Under the pieces are notes generated by a model. It was not told where the DNA came from and did no database searches. It was given only the letters and a program-made list of their open reading frames with translations. A stretch of 64,000 nucleotides of DNA from Peptoniphilus_A harei_B (lineage in GTDB: Bacteria; Bacillota; Clostridia; Tissierellales; Peptoniphilaceae). A program made the position numbers and the translations under genes. Shown one piece after another: positions 1 through 8,912 of this stretch (position 1 is the stretch's first letter; the number at the start of each line of letters is the position of its first letter). Where the stretch lies: the NCBI GenBank assembly GCA_032560695.1, contig JAWGHR010000009.1:1-64000 (forward strand). The letters run 5' to 3'.

Positions 1-702
1 TACCTCTTTGGCTTCTTTCTTAACTTCTTCAACCTTGGCTTCAGTTTCAGTTTTTACTTCTTCAGCCTTGACTTCAGCTTTTTCTTTTACTTCCTTAGCG
101 TCTTTTTTTAGCTCTTCAGCCTTAACTTCAGCTTCCTCTTTTACATTTTGAGCCTTTTCCTTGACTTCTTCTGTAACTTTTTCAGCCTTGACTTCAGCTT
201 TTTCTTTTACCTCTTTAGCTTCTTTTTTAAGATCTTCAGCCTTAGCTTTAGTTTCAGCTTTTATTTCTTCGGCTTTAGCTTCAACTTTCTTTGCATCTTT
301 AGAAAGATCTTTTTTAAGCTCGTCAGTCTTAGCTTCTGCTTTTCTCTCAAGCTTCTTAGCTTCAGCTTCAGTTTTTTCTTTTACTTCTTCAGTTTTTTTC
401 TTTATGTCATCGATACTTGATTCTGTCTTTCTCTTTTGACGTCTCTTCTTGCCACGATCCTTCTTTCTTGATCCATCGTAGGCTTCCTTCTCCTTAACTT
501 CAGGAACCCTGTCACTAGAAGTTTTTTCAGAAGACTTTGTCTCACTCATCTTATGTAGGTCCTCTTTTTTAGAATTATTCTTAGCTTTACTTGATGCGTC
601 AATAGATTTTTGACCCTTGCCTTTCTTATTGACAATGGACTTTCTCCAAAAAATCAAGCAAACGATTACAATGACGGCAATTATATAGTGTGTGCCCTTC
701 AT
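1..702 (-). CDS. Membrane-anchored Lys/Glu/Ala-rich repeat protein (3' end beyond window)
   Basis: An uninterrupted minus-strand frame runs from an ATG at 702 off the left edge, giving at least 234 codons without a stop. GGAGGTG lies 8 bases upstream of the ATG. Residues 3-19 form one hydrophobic segment followed by WRK, so it is an N-terminal membrane anchor with a probably cytoplasmic body. A Ser/Lys linker follows, and from about residue 105 the chain is a long run of imperfect repeats of the kind AEVKAEEVKKEAKEVKEK. These are amphipathic and resemble LEA, apolipoprotein or YtxH-type coiled-coil proteins. Function is unknown; a stress or envelope-associated scaffold is a guess. Plus-strand open frames here are shadows of the repeats. 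Confidence 0.8.
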   Translation of the reverse strand, partial: MKGTHYIIAVIVIVCLIFWRKSIVNKKGKGQKSIDASSKAKNNSKKEDLHKMSETKSSEKTSSDRVPEVKEKEAYDGSRKKDRGKKRRQKRKTESSIDDIKKKTEEVKEKTEAEAKKLERKAEAKTDELKKDLSKDAKKVEAKAEEIKAETKAKAEDLKKEAKEVKEKAEVKAEKVTEEVKEKAQNVKEEAEVKAEELKKDAKEVKEKAEVKAEEVKTETEAKVEEVKKEAKEV

Positions 703-725
703 ATAAACACCTCCAATTTATTAAT

Positions 726-734
726 ATTATACCA
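726..734 (-). promoter_or_regulatory. Extended -10 promoter for the repeat protein
   Basis: Reading the minus strand, TGGTATAAT occupies 734-726, about 24 bases upstream of the ATG at 702. The TGn extension compensates for a poor -35 region. Confidence 0.5.
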
Positions 735-786
735 CTTAATTAACAAATGACTACTTTAATTGTATAAAATTTTTAAAAAATTACAA

Positions 787-816
787 AAATAAAAAAGACC
801 CGATGACTCGAGTCTT
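787..816 (-). terminator. Rho-independent terminator of murJ
   Basis: On the minus strand AAGACTCG (816-809) pairs with CGGGTCTT (802-795) around a 6-base loop, then a T run. It lies 19 bases past the murJ stop. Confidence 0.85.
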
Positions 817-834
817 AATTTTAAACTTTAAAAA

Positions 835-2445
835 TTAATTTTCTATAGATTTAGGCTGTCTGTTTTCAATTTTTTCTCTCACTATGCCAACCACATCTCT
901 CACTTCACGAACTCCCAACTTGTATAGGCAGAATACGTATACTGAAGCTGCAATAAGGACTACTATCATTAGTAAGATTAACCTTAGAAGGGTTTGAAGT
1001 CCACCAGATGTTAGTGCCATAATTAGTTTTTCATAAGGGAAGTAGGTTAAAACTATTACTCCCATAACAAGAGACGCCATTACAGTTTTTATAAGGGCCT
1101 TGATGTAGGACCTTGTTCCAAGATTTCCAATTTTTCTCTTAAGTAGAATGAAGGAAATGAAAACTGCAATTGTTGTTGCAATGGAAACTGAAGCCGCCAG
1201 TCCATTTGTACCAAAGTGTCTTGCAACCAAGAGATTAAGGCCAACGTTAATAACCACGTTAGTTACACCAACATAGAAAGGGGTCTTTGTGTCTCCAATA
1301 GAATAGTAAATCCTATTTAAGACGTTTATAACAGAAATTGAAATAAGTGAAAGGGAGTAACATCTTAAAGTTGATGTTGCTGCCACACCATTGGCCGCAG
1401 TAAAGGAACCACGAACAAAGGCAATTTCTATTATAGGTCTTGCCAAGATAATTAGGCCCACTGTTGCAGGTACAGTTATAAATAAAACAGTCTTGACAGA
1501 TGCATTCATAACTTTTTTACCAAGTTTCATGTCGCCAGATCCCAAAGTCCTTGTTAGGATAGGGAAGACTATGGCAGTGATGGCTGTGATAAAAATACCA
1601 ATTATCATGGTATTCATCTTGTTTGAATAATATAAAATTGATGCTGCACCTTGGCCCATGCCTGATGCAAGGTTTCTATTTACAATTGTGTTAATGTCAT
1701 TTACTGATACAGAAACGAAAACTGGAAGGGCAAGGACAATTGCTTCCCTAACATATTTGTCTTGGAAGTCTGCCACAAGCTTTGGTCTGTAACCAATTTT
1801 CATTGCGTTAGGTAGTAGGAACAAGAACTGTGCCAAGATACCTAGTACTGATGCAATTGTAAGTCCTATAATCCCAACGTGGTGGGAGAAAAGTAATAGA
1901 TAAACTATATAGGTTAAGTTAAGTGGTATTGCAATGGCACCAGTTGCTGCGAACTTGCCACCGTGTTGGAGGTAACCTTCCATGACCCCAACCCAGGATG
2001 AAAATAATACTACGGGCATTCCAACTTGTATTAACTTAACAACAATTGCATAGGTTTCTGGATCAGCTTGTGATGCAGATAAAAGTGCAATTTGATTTGG
2101 GAATAAAATTCCAAGAATAATTAGGACAAAGGACACAAGAGAAGTAACCATTAAGAGGTTGTTAGTGAAATAATTTTTCCTACTTGGTCCATGGTCGTTC
2201 TCTGCCTTTTGGGCAGAAGGTATATAAGTTGTTGCTATTGCCTGAGTGACAAAGCTTGCTATCATTGCTGTGGCTGCTTGGGCAAGAGAAAAGGCGTCCA
2301 TTTCTGTGCCTGCACCAAAGACATAAGCTGTCAGTGACTCTCTAAAGAATCCAAAGATCTTACCCAATAGAAGGAAGCCTGTTATGGCTAGGGTGGACTT
2401 TGCAATTCGTGAGCCTGCGCTGGTCTCGTTACTTTTATTTTCCAA
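835..2445 (-). CDS. murJ: Lipid II flippase MurJ (MviN family)
   Basis: The 536-residue polytopic membrane protein has the many alternating hydrophobic segments of the MviN/MurJ branch of the MOP flippase superfamily, which moves lipid II to the outer face for peptidoglycan synthesis. Recognisable parts are GKIFGFFRE near residue 28, the conserved N-terminal MurJ signature with its Arg, and IYYSIGDTKTPFYVGV near residue 376. Length is as expected. The start is TTG at 2445, supported by AAAGGAG eight bases upstream and by the lack of a better ATG. It is monocistronic, with a consensus promoter and its own terminator. Confidence 0.92.
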   Translation of the reverse strand: MENKSNETSAGSRIAKSTLAITGFLLLGKIFGFFRESLTAYVFGAGTEMDAFSLAQAATAMIASFVTQAIATTYIPSAQKAENDHGPSRKNYFTNNLLMVTSLVSFVLIILGILFPNQIALLSASQADPETYAIVVKLIQVGMPVVLFSSWVGVMEGYLQHGGKFAATGAIAIPLNLTYIVYLLLFSHHVGIIGLTIASVLGILAQFLFLLPNAMKIGYRPKLVADFQDKYVREAIVLALPVFVSVSVNDINTIVNRNLASGMGQGAASILYYSNKMNTMIIGIFITAITAIVFPILTRTLGSGDMKLGKKVMNASVKTVLFITVPATVGLIILARPIIEIAFVRGSFTAANGVAATSTLRCYSLSLISISVINVLNRIYYSIGDTKTPFYVGVTNVVINVGLNLLVARHFGTNGLAASVSIATTIAVFISFILLKRKIGNLGTRSYIKALIKTVMASLVMGVIVLTYFPYEKLIMALTSGGLQTLLRLILLMIVVLIAASVYVFCLYKLGVREVRDVVGIVREKIENRQPKSIEN

Positions 2446-2474
2446 TTTAAATTCTCCTTTGTAAGTCTTATCAA

Positions 2475-2503
2475 ATTATAATTTGTTTGAATTTTTATGT
2501 CAA
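2475..2503 (-). promoter_or_regulatory. Consensus sigma-A promoter of murJ
   Basis: On the minus strand TTGACA (2503-2498), a 17-base spacer and TATAAT (2480-2475) are a perfect match to the vegetative consensus, placing the transcript start near 2468. Confidence 0.85.
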
Positions 2504-2523
2504 GTGAGGTTATTTTCTAGACT

Positions 2524-2552
2524 TTTAAAGGATTTTATTTTTGTGTTATCAT
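2524..2552 (+). promoter_or_regulatory. Possible promoter of the ABC exporter gene
   Basis: TTTAAA (2524-2529), 17-base spacer, TATCAT (2547-2552). The -35 is weak; the position, divergent from murJ and 50 bases before the next start, is suitable. Confidence 0.4.
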
Positions 2553-2602
2553 ATATAGGATAGTTTATAAAAACAATAAAATTTTATATACAAGGAGGAA
2601 AA

Positions 2603-4348
2603 ATGAAAAATAAAAACTTAATAAAAAAAGTTGCGCCCTACTTTTACAAGTATAGGTTCACACTTTTTCTCGATTTATTTTGTGCAGGCCTAACAACTGC
2701 CAGCGAAATGATTCTTCCACTTATCTTAAGAGCTCTTACTAACAGGGGGATGGAAGACCTTGCTTCTATTAGTTTTGACTTCATCATGAAGCTTGCCCTT
2801 ATATATGTAGGTATTAAGGCAGTGGAAGTTGTTGCCCAGTACTTCATGACATCAATTGGCCATATAATGGGTGCCAAGATTGAAACAGATATGAGAAGGG
2901 ATCTCTACTCTCATCTCCAAACTCTATCAGACACCTTTTACAACGAGACCAAGGTTGGGGTCATTATGTCAAGAATCACTAACGACCTCTTCGACATAAC
3001 AGAGTTCGCCCACCACTGCCCAGAAGAATATTTTATTGGAGCCATAAAGATAATTATTTCTCTTATAATTCTTTTAAACTTCAACGTAAAAATGACACTA
3101 CTCATTTATCTAATGATTCCACTTATGATTTACTTCTCTGGTCACTTTAGGAACAAGATGCGTAAGGCCCAAAAGGACCAAAGAGTTCACGTTGGTAATC
3201 TAAACTCTGCCATTGAGGACTCCCTTCTTGGCATAAGAGTTGTCAAGTCCTTTGCCAAAGAAGATCTTGAAAAGGAAAAGTTCACTCATGAGAACAACAA
3301 GTTCCTGGGAATAAAGAAGAGATACTACAAGTCTATGGCTGGCTTCAACACAATTAACAGGATTTTTGACGGTCTAATGTATCTCATCTTAATAGTATCT
3401 GGTGGCTACTTCCTCATGAAGGGAGAAATTGGTCCAGAAGATTTAATTGTATATGTAATGTACGTTCAATCCCTTCTTGCAACTGTTAGAAGAATTATTG
3501 AATTTACGGAACAATTCCAAAAGGGAATGACAGGTATTGAAAGATTCTCAGAGATTATGTCTATTGAGTCTGACATCAAGGACAAGGAAGATGCCATTGA
3601 AATAAAAAGTCTAAGAGGTGAGATTACCTTTGACCAGGTAGACTTTTCTTATGGGGAAGGTGAAGAAAAAGTATTGGAAGATTTTTCAGTTCACATTTCT
3701 CCAGGTCAAAAGCTTGCCATAGTTGGACCAAGTGGGGCGGGCAAGACTACAATTTGCAATTTAATTCCAAGATTTTACGACGTAGACAAGGGTTCTGTTA
3801 AGGTGGACGGACTTGACGTGCGAGATGTTAAGATAAAATCTCTTAGAGAGAACATAGGAATAGTTCAACAAGACGTATATTTATTCTCTGGCTCAGTTAG
3901 AGACAACATTGCCTATGGCAAGGAAGGAGCAAGTGACGAGGAAGTCATAAAAGCTGCCAAACTTGCAGGAGCCTACGACTTTATAATGAATCTTCCTGAT
4001 GGTTTTGATACCTACGTGGGAGAACGTGGAGTGAAACTTTCTGGAGGACAAAAGCAAAGAATTTCTATTGCCAGGGTCTTCTTAAAGAATCCACCAATTT
4101 TAATCCTAGACGAAGCAACTTCAGCCCTAGACAATAAGTCTGAAGTTGTTGTTCAAGACTCCATAGAAAAATTATCCAAGGGAAGGACAACTCTTACTAT
4201 TGCTCACAGGCTCACAACAGTTCAAAACGCAGACCTAATTCTCGTTATGACAAAAGAGGGAATCGTGGAGAGAGGTACTCACAAGGAATTAATGGAAGAA
4301 AAGGCCTATTATTACAACCTATACACTAAGGGTGGTAGGTTAGAATAA
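2603..4348 (+). CDS. ABC exporter half-transporter (membrane domain fused to ATPase)
   Basis: The 581-residue protein has an N-terminal six-helix type I exporter domain (about 1-320) and a C-terminal nucleotide-binding domain. Motifs are complete: Walker A GPSGAGKTT, Q-loop IVQQDVYLFSG, signature LSGGQKQR, Walker B LILDEATSALD, and H-loop IAHRL. This is the MsbA/MdlB/LmrA layout, so it works as a dimer exporting a lipid, peptide or drug; the substrate cannot be told from sequence. Start ATG follows AAGGAGG at normal spacing. The nitroreductase gene follows 53 bases later without a terminator between, so the two may be co-transcribed. Confidence 0.9.
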   Translation: MKNKNLIKKVAPYFYKYRFTLFLDLFCAGLTTASEMILPLILRALTNRGMEDLASISFDFIMKLALIYVGIKAVEVVAQYFMTSIGHIMGAKIETDMRRDLYSHLQTLSDTFYNETKVGVIMSRITNDLFDITEFAHHCPEEYFIGAIKIIISLIILLNFNVKMTLLIYLMIPLMIYFSGHFRNKMRKAQKDQRVHVGNLNSAIEDSLLGIRVVKSFAKEDLEKEKFTHENNKFLGIKKRYYKSMAGFNTINRIFDGLMYLILIVSGGYFLMKGEIGPEDLIVYVMYVQSLLATVRRIIEFTEQFQKGMTGIERFSEIMSIESDIKDKEDAIEIKSLRGEITFDQVDFSYGEGEEKVLEDFSVHISPGQKLAIVGPSGAGKTTICNLIPRFYDVDKGSVKVDGLDVRDVKIKSLRENIGIVQQDVYLFSGSVRDNIAYGKEGASDEEVIKAAKLAGAYDFIMNLPDGFDTYVGERGVKLSGGQKQRISIARVFLKNPPILILDEATSALDNKSEVVVQDSIEKLSKGRTTLTIAHRLTTVQNADLILVMTKEGIVERGTHKELMEEKAYYYNLYTKGGRLE

Positions 4349-4401
4349 TTCTTTCGGGGTAATAACTTACTAAGATGTAAATAAAACTTGCGAGGTGAAC
4401 T

Positions 4402-4977
4402 ATGAAAGATTATATAGAAATAATTAAGAAGAGAAGGTCCTACTACAACTTGTCAGAAGATGTGGACCTTACAAATGAAGAAATAAAATATCTTGTGGAA
4501 GATGTTATGAACATAACTCCATCACACATGAACGCAGAGACAACAAGGATTGTCTTGCTCTTCGATGATAAGTCCAAGGACTTTTGGACAAGGGTTAATG
4601 AAACTTTTGACAATTCTATAAATGAAGAAAAGTTCCATGGCTTTTATCATGCCAAGGGAACAGCCCTAATTTTTATAGATATGAATGAAATTTGGGATCA
4701 AGAAAAAAATATTCCTTCATATAAAGATTATTTTGAAACTTGGGGCCATCATTCAGCTGCCATGCTTCAACTTAATCTTTGGCAAGCCCTAAGGGACGAA
4801 GGAATTGGAGCAAGCAACCAACACTACAATCCAGTAATTGATGAGTGGGTTAAAGAAGATTATGACCTTCCAGAACATTGGGAGCTTGTGGCACAAATGC
4901 CCTTTGGAAAAATCGAAGAAGAACCAGAGGCAAAGGATAAAAAACCAATTGAAGAAAAATTATTTGTTATTGAATAA
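4402..4977 (+). CDS. Nitroreductase-family FMN oxidoreductase
   Basis: The 191-residue protein begins with an IIKKRRSYYNL element matching the RRS-type phosphate-binding N-terminus of nitroreductases. It continues with HHSAAMLQLNLWQALRDEGIGASNQHY, the family's dimer and FMN-binding helix. It most resembles the compact Frm2/YfhC-like subgroup that reduces nitro compounds or fatty-acid-derived substrates with NAD(P)H. AGGTGA precedes the ATG. A strong terminator follows at once. The physiological substrate is unknown. Confidence 0.85.
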   Translation: MKDYIEIIKKRRSYYNLSEDVDLTNEEIKYLVEDVMNITPSHMNAETTRIVLLFDDKSKDFWTRVNETFDNSINEEKFHGFYHAKGTALIFIDMNEIWDQEKNIPSYKDYFETWGHHSAAMLQLNLWQALRDEGIGASNQHYNPVIDEWVKEDYDLPEHWELVAQMPFGKIEEEPEAKDKKPIEEKLFVIE

Positions 4978-4980
4978 GAG

Positions 4981-5005
4981 CTAGGTCCAAGGGACCTAGT
5001 TTTTT
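4981..5005 (+). terminator. Terminator after the nitroreductase gene
   Basis: CTAGGTCC, loop AAG, GGACCTAG is a perfect 8-bp stem followed by six T residues. Confidence 0.92.
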
Positions 5006-5018
5006 GTTATTTATATTC

Positions 5019-5047
5019 TTGTAATAAGGAAATCTTATGCTTATAAT
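5019..5047 (+). promoter_or_regulatory. Promoter of the thiamine-precursor transport operon
   Basis: TTGTAA (5019-5024), 17-base spacer, TATAAT (5042-5047). The predicted start near 5054 falls exactly at the riboswitch 5' edge. Confidence 0.75.
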
Positions 5048-5052
5048 TAACT

Positions 5053-5157
5053 TATCAGGGGAGCGCATGCTGAGATTAGGTTTATCCTTAAACCCTTTGA
5101 ACCGGGACAGGTAATGCTGTCTAGGGAAGGCTGCCTCTATTTGTAGAGGCTTTTTTT
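5053..5157 (+). promoter_or_regulatory. TPP riboswitch with intrinsic terminator
   Basis: The THI-box landmarks occur in order: GGGGAGC, CTGAGA, ACCCTTTGAACC, GGTAATGC and GGGAAGG. These are the conserved parts of the thiamine pyrophosphate aptamer. It is followed by GCCTCTA (5133-5139) paired with TAGAGGC (5144-5150) and seven T residues, an expression-platform terminator that TPP binding would favour. The downstream transporter genes are therefore expected to be repressed when TPP is plentiful. Confidence 0.95.
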
Positions 5158-5184
5158 ATTGGAATTTTTTATAAGGAGGTTAAT

Positions 5185-5484
5185 ATGAAAATATCAGTAG
5201 CAATACAAATCCTGCCAACTACTGCAGAAGGAACATCTGAATCTGTGGTCCAAGTAGTTGACAAGGTAATAGAATATATTCAAAACCAAGAAGTTGATTA
5301 CGTAGTAACTCCCTTTGAAACAGTTATAGAGTTAGACGACTTTGACAAGGCCTTTGAAATCTTAAAAAACTGTGTGAAGTTAGCAGGAGAAATTTCAGAA
5401 CAAGTGGCTTGTTATTCCAAGACCTTCTATTCTGAGAAAGGAATATTGACAATTGAAGAAAAAACAGGCAAGTATCAAGGATAA
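5185..5484 (+). CDS. Thiamine-binding MTH1187/YkoF-family protein
   Basis: This 99-residue cytosolic protein matches the small ferredoxin-like fold family MTH1187/YqgV (old DUF77), which binds thiamine or precursors. It contains IQILPTTAEG near the N-terminus and VDYVVTPFETVIELDDFD, both typical of the family. It is the first gene under the TPP riboswitch. TAAGGAGG sits seven bases before the ATG. Its 3' end overlaps the permease start by 32 bases in another frame. Confidence 0.85.
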   Translation: MKISVAIQILPTTAEGTSESVVQVVDKVIEYIQNQEVDYVVTPFETVIELDDFDKAFEILKNCVKLAGEISEQVACYSKTFYSEKGILTIEEKTGKYQG

Positions 5485-6217
5485 TATCTCAGCAGCTTCT
5501 TTGATAGTAATTATTTTAGTCCTTTGGCATTTTGCAACAACCTATGGTGGGGTATCGGCCTTTATGCTGCCCAAACCACTTGATGTTGTAAAGGCCTTTG
5601 TAAATGACTTTCCAACAATTTCATCACACATGGGGACAACTTTGACAGAAGCCTTTTTAGGTCTATCTGTTGGTGTTACCCTGGGCTTTATAGTGGCACT
5701 ACTAATGGATTTATCAGACACACTTTATTCTGCTTTCTATCCAATTTTAGTAATTAGCCAGACTGTTCCCACAGTTGCAATTGCACCCCTACTTGTCCTT
5801 TGGATGGGTTATGGTGTCATGCCAAAGATTGCCTTAATTGTAATTGGAACTTTTTTTCCAATAGCAGTTTCCCTTCTTGAAGCCTTTAAGCAAGTTGATC
5901 CAGACAAGACAAAACTTCTAAAAGCTATGGGAGCAGGCAAGTATGAAATTTATAAGTACATTAAATTTCCAGAAAGTCTTACAAACTTTTTTGCTGCCTT
6001 TAAGATTGCTGTTTCCTATTCAGTTGTAGGAGCAGTTATCGCCGAATGGCTAGGTGGCTACAAGGGATTGGGAGTATATATGATAAGAGTTCAAAAAAAT
6101 TACTCCTTTGACAAGATGTTTGCAGTTATATTTTTAATTTCGGCTATTTCGCTTATCTTGATGAAGTTAGTTAGCTTCATCCAAAGAAAAGTAATGCCGT
6201 GGACGGAGGTAAAATGA
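5453..6217 (+). CDS. thiX: ABC transporter permease, ThiX-like (thiamine precursor uptake)
   Basis: The 254-residue permease of the binding-protein-dependent SsuC/TauC/ThiX type has about six membrane helices and the EAA loop EAFKQVDPDKTKLLKAMGAG. It starts at TTG 5453 inside the preceding gene; the upstream GAGAAAGGA and the basic start followed by a first helix support that start. With the THI5-like binding protein and ATPase it should import a pyrimidine precursor of thiamine such as HMP or a formylaminopyrimidine. That substrate is inferred from the TPP riboswitch and family. Confidence 0.85.
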   Translation: MKKKQASIKDNISAASLIVIILVLWHFATTYGGVSAFMLPKPLDVVKAFVNDFPTISSHMGTTLTEAFLGLSVGVTLGFIVALLMDLSDTLYSAFYPILVISQTVPTVAIAPLLVLWMGYGVMPKIALIVIGTFFPIAVSLLEAFKQVDPDKTKLLKAMGAGKYEIYKYIKFPESLTNFFAAFKIAVSYSVVGAVIAEWLGGYKGLGVYMIRVQKNYSFDKMFAVIFLISAISLILMKLVSFIQRKVMPWTEVK

Positions 6218-7233
6218 AAAATTTAAGAAAATTATTAATTTTAATCCTTGTTGGACTTTTTCTAACAGGATGTGGCAAGAAAGAAGATGCCAAGGCAGAA
6301 GAAGGAAAGGACCTTCCTAAGGAAAAGGTAAGTTTCCTACTTGACTGGGAGCCTAACGTAAACCACGCAGGTCTTTATGTTGCTATGGACAAGGGCTTCT
6401 TTGAAGAAGAAGGCATTGAAGTAGAAGTAAACCAACCACCAGCAAATGGTGCTGAAGCTCTAGTTGCATCAGGTAAGGCTGACTTTGGAGTATCTTACCA
6501 AGACACAATTGCACCAGCTTTTGCCAGCGACGAACCACTTCCAGTAACAGCTCTTGCAGCTATTATTAACCACAACACTTCAGGAATTATTTCCCTAAAG
6601 GAAAAGGGAATCGAAAGACCTAAGGACATGGAAGGACACAACTATGCAACTTGGGGACTTCCAATTGAACAAGCAATCCTAAAACAAGTAATAACAGATG
6701 ACGGAGGAGACTTCTCTAAGGTTGAACTTCTTCCAGAAAATGTTGTAAACGCAGTTCAAGCAATTAGTGGAAAGATAGATTCTGTTTGGGTCTTCTTCCA
6801 AGTTGATGGCGTTCTTGCAGCAAAGGAAAATGTGCCAATAAACTACTTCGCTTTTAGGGACATTAGTCCAGTTTTTGATTACTACACACCAATCCTTATT
6901 GCAAATAACGACTTCTTAAATATCAAGGAAGATGTAGCAAAGAGATTTATGCGTGCCTTCATCAAGGGTTATGAATATGCAGCAGAAAACCCAAAGGAAG
7001 CAGCAGAAATTTTAGTTAAGATAAATCCAGAACTTGACAAGGACTTTGTGGAACAAGGCATGGAATATCTTGCTGACAAGTACCAAGACGACGCAAAATA
7101 CTTTGGACAAATTGATCCAGATAGATGGAACAATTTCTACCAATGGCTATGGGAAAATAAATTAATCGATAAGGAAATTCCAAAGGACTTTGGATTCACT
7201 GACGATTTTGTAAATCCAGAAAAATTAAAATGA
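6214..7233 (+). CDS. thiY: THI5/NMT1-like substrate-binding lipoprotein, ThiY-like
   Basis: The 339-residue precursor has a signal peptide ending in the lipobox LTGC, so it is a membrane-tethered receptor. The mature part starts with VSFLLDWEPNVNHAGLYVA, a hallmark of NMT1/THI5-like receptors for thiamine pyrimidines, followed by GFFEEEGIEVE. A longer frame starts at GTG 6199, but GGAGG at 6205-6209 places the real start at ATG 6214. It overlaps the permease by 4 bases and its stop overlaps the ATPase start (ATGA), so the genes are translationally coupled. Confidence 0.9.
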   Translation: MKNLRKLLILILVGLFLTGCGKKEDAKAEEGKDLPKEKVSFLLDWEPNVNHAGLYVAMDKGFFEEEGIEVEVNQPPANGAEALVASGKADFGVSYQDTIAPAFASDEPLPVTALAAIINHNTSGIISLKEKGIERPKDMEGHNYATWGLPIEQAILKQVITDDGGDFSKVELLPENVVNAVQAISGKIDSVWVFFQVDGVLAAKENVPINYFAFRDISPVFDYYTPILIANNDFLNIKEDVAKRFMRAFIKGYEYAAENPKEAAEILVKINPELDKDFVEQGMEYLADKYQDDAKYFGQIDPDRWNNFYQWLWENKLIDKEIPKDFGFTDDFVNPEKLK

Positions 7234-7982
7234 GTGAAAAATTAGAAATTTTAAGAGTAGATAATGTTTATAAGTCCTTTAACGACAGGTTAGTCTTAAA
7301 GGACATAAACATAAAATTAAATAAGGGAGAATTAGTTTCTCTTGTGGGAGTCTCTGGCAGTGGTAAGACGACACTTTTTAATATTATTGCAGGTCTATTA
7401 GCACCAGATTCTGGAAAAGTTTATCTTAAGGGGGAAGATGTCACAGGTCATGCAGGTAAAATTTCCTATATGCTACAAAAGGACATGCTCCTGCCCTATA
7501 TGACAATTATCGATAATGTTTCTCTGCCTTTGGTTCTCCGTGGTAAGAAGAAAAAAGAAGCCAGGGAAGAAGTGTATGGGCTTTTTAAAGACTTTGGACT
7601 TGAAGGTTGTCAAGAAAAGTACCCTTCACAACTTTCAGGTGGAATGGCACAACGTGCTGCCCTCCTTAGGACCTATGTCTTTTCCAATGAAGTTGCCCTT
7701 CTCGATGAACCCTTTTCTGCCCTTGATGCAATAACGAAATCATCAATCCACAAGTGGTACAAAAATATTATTAGTGAAATTGGAATCTCAACAATTTTTA
7801 TTACACACGATATTGAAGAAGCTGTTAAACTCTCAGACAGAATTTATATCATGGGGAAAAATCCAGGAACAATTATAGAAGAAATACAAATTAGAGAAGA
7901 TTTTCATGAAAACTTTTTCGAAGATAAAAAGTTTATAGAGTACAAAAAACATATAATTGAGAAACTTGATAATCTCATATAA
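7230..7982 (+). CDS. thiZ: ABC transporter ATPase, ThiZ-like
   Basis: The 250-residue ATPase belongs to the SsuB/TauB/ThiZ group. Walker A is GVSGSGKTT, signature LSGGMAQRAALLR, Walker B ALLDEPFSALD, H-loop ITHDIEEA. It energises the permease of this operon and is the last gene before the terminator. Confidence 0.9.
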   Translation: MSEKLEILRVDNVYKSFNDRLVLKDINIKLNKGELVSLVGVSGSGKTTLFNIIAGLLAPDSGKVYLKGEDVTGHAGKISYMLQKDMLLPYMTIIDNVSLPLVLRGKKKKEAREEVYGLFKDFGLEGCQEKYPSQLSGGMAQRAALLRTYVFSNEVALLDEPFSALDAITKSSIHKWYKNIISEIGISTIFITHDIEEAVKLSDRIYIMGKNPGTIIEEIQIREDFHENFFEDKKFIEYKKHIIEKLDNLI

Positions 7983-7983
7983 C

Positions 7984-8005
7984 AAGAGGCTTCGGCCTCT
8001 TTTTT
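7984..8005 (+). terminator. Terminator of the thi transport operon
   Basis: AAGAGGC, loop TTCG, GCCTCTT: a stable UUCG-capped 7-bp stem and a run of T, immediately after the ATPase stop. Confidence 0.92.
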
Positions 8006-8052
8006 ATTTATAAATATTTTTAAATATATTAATATTCCAGATAAGATAATGT

Positions 8053-8081
8053 TTGCATATTCCTATTAAGTAGATTATAAT
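8053..8081 (+). promoter_or_regulatory. Promoter of the 5-oxoprolinase operon
   Basis: TTGCAT (8053-8058), 17-base spacer, TATAAT (8076-8081), 46 bases upstream of pxpA. Confidence 0.7.
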
Positions 8082-8127
8082 TTAAGTACGTTATTGCAAT
8101 GATTTATAAGACAAAAGGAGGAAACAG

Positions 8128-8898
8128 ATGCAATATTTTGTAGATTTAAATAGTGACATTGGGGAATCATTTGGTGCCTATAAAATGGGAATGGACCAAG
8201 AGATTGTAAAATATGTCACTAGTATTAACTGTGCTTGTGGATATCACGCTGGCGATCCTTTAATTATGGATGCTACTTGTAAGGCAGCAGCTGATAATGG
8301 CGTAGAAATTGGCGCTCACCCAGGTTATCCAGATTTAATGGGATTTGGTAGAAGAAAAATGGCAGTAAAGCCCGAAGAAGCTAGAGCTTATATGCTTTAC
8401 CAAGTTGGAGCTCTTTCAGCTTTTGCAAAGGCTCATGGCAAAAAACTTCAACACATGAAACTTCACGGCGCATTTTATAACACAGCTTGTAACGATGAAG
8501 CTCTTGCAAATGCAGTTTTAGATGCAGTTGAAGAATTCGACAAAGATCTAATTCTAATGGTTCTTAGTGGCTCATACATAGCTAAAGAAGGTAAGAGAAG
8601 AGGGCTTAAGGTTGCACAAGAAGTTTTCGCTGATAGGGGATATAACGAAGACGGCACTTTAGTTAACAGATCTCTACCAGGAGCTTTTGTTAAGGATCCA
8701 AAGGAAGCAATACCAAGAGTTGTTAAGATGATCAAAGAGAACAAGGTAGTGACTGCTAATGGTAAGGAAATCGACATAGTAGCAGATTCAATTTGTGTTC
8801 ACGGTGATAACCCAGAAGCTCTTGAATTCGTAAAAAATATTCGTGAAGGATTAAAGGCTGAAGGTATTGAAATAAAACCTTTAATTAGTTTTTTATAA
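8128..8898 (+). CDS. pxpA: 5-oxoprolinase subunit A (LamB/YcsF family)
   Basis: The 256-residue protein begins VDLNSDIGESFGAYKMG and contains SINCACGYHAGDP and GAHPGYPDLMGFGRR, the diagnostic blocks of the LamB/YcsF family. PxpA with PxpB and PxpC forms the prokaryotic ATP-dependent 5-oxoprolinase, which opens 5-oxo-L-proline (pyroglutamate) to glutamate. All three subunit genes are present here, so the enzyme should be complete. AAGGAGG precedes the ATG. The carrier gene follows after 14 bases. Confidence 0.93.
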   Translation: MQYFVDLNSDIGESFGAYKMGMDQEIVKYVTSINCACGYHAGDPLIMDATCKAAADNGVEIGAHPGYPDLMGFGRRKMAVKPEEARAYMLYQVGALSAFAKAHGKKLQHMKLHGAFYNTACNDEALANAVLDAVEEFDKDLILMVLSGSYIAKEGKRRGLKVAQEVFADRGYNEDGTLVNRSLPGAFVKDPKEAIPRVVKMIKENKVVTANGKEIDIVADSICVHGDNPEALEFVKNIREGLKAEGIEIKPLISFL

Positions 8899-8912
8899 TT
8901 TAGGAGGATGAA

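Noticed and set aside
148..439. Plus-strand Phe/Ser-rich open frames
   Set aside because: They are antisense shadows of the Lys/Glu repeats in the minus-strand gene at 1-702 and have no ribosome sites.
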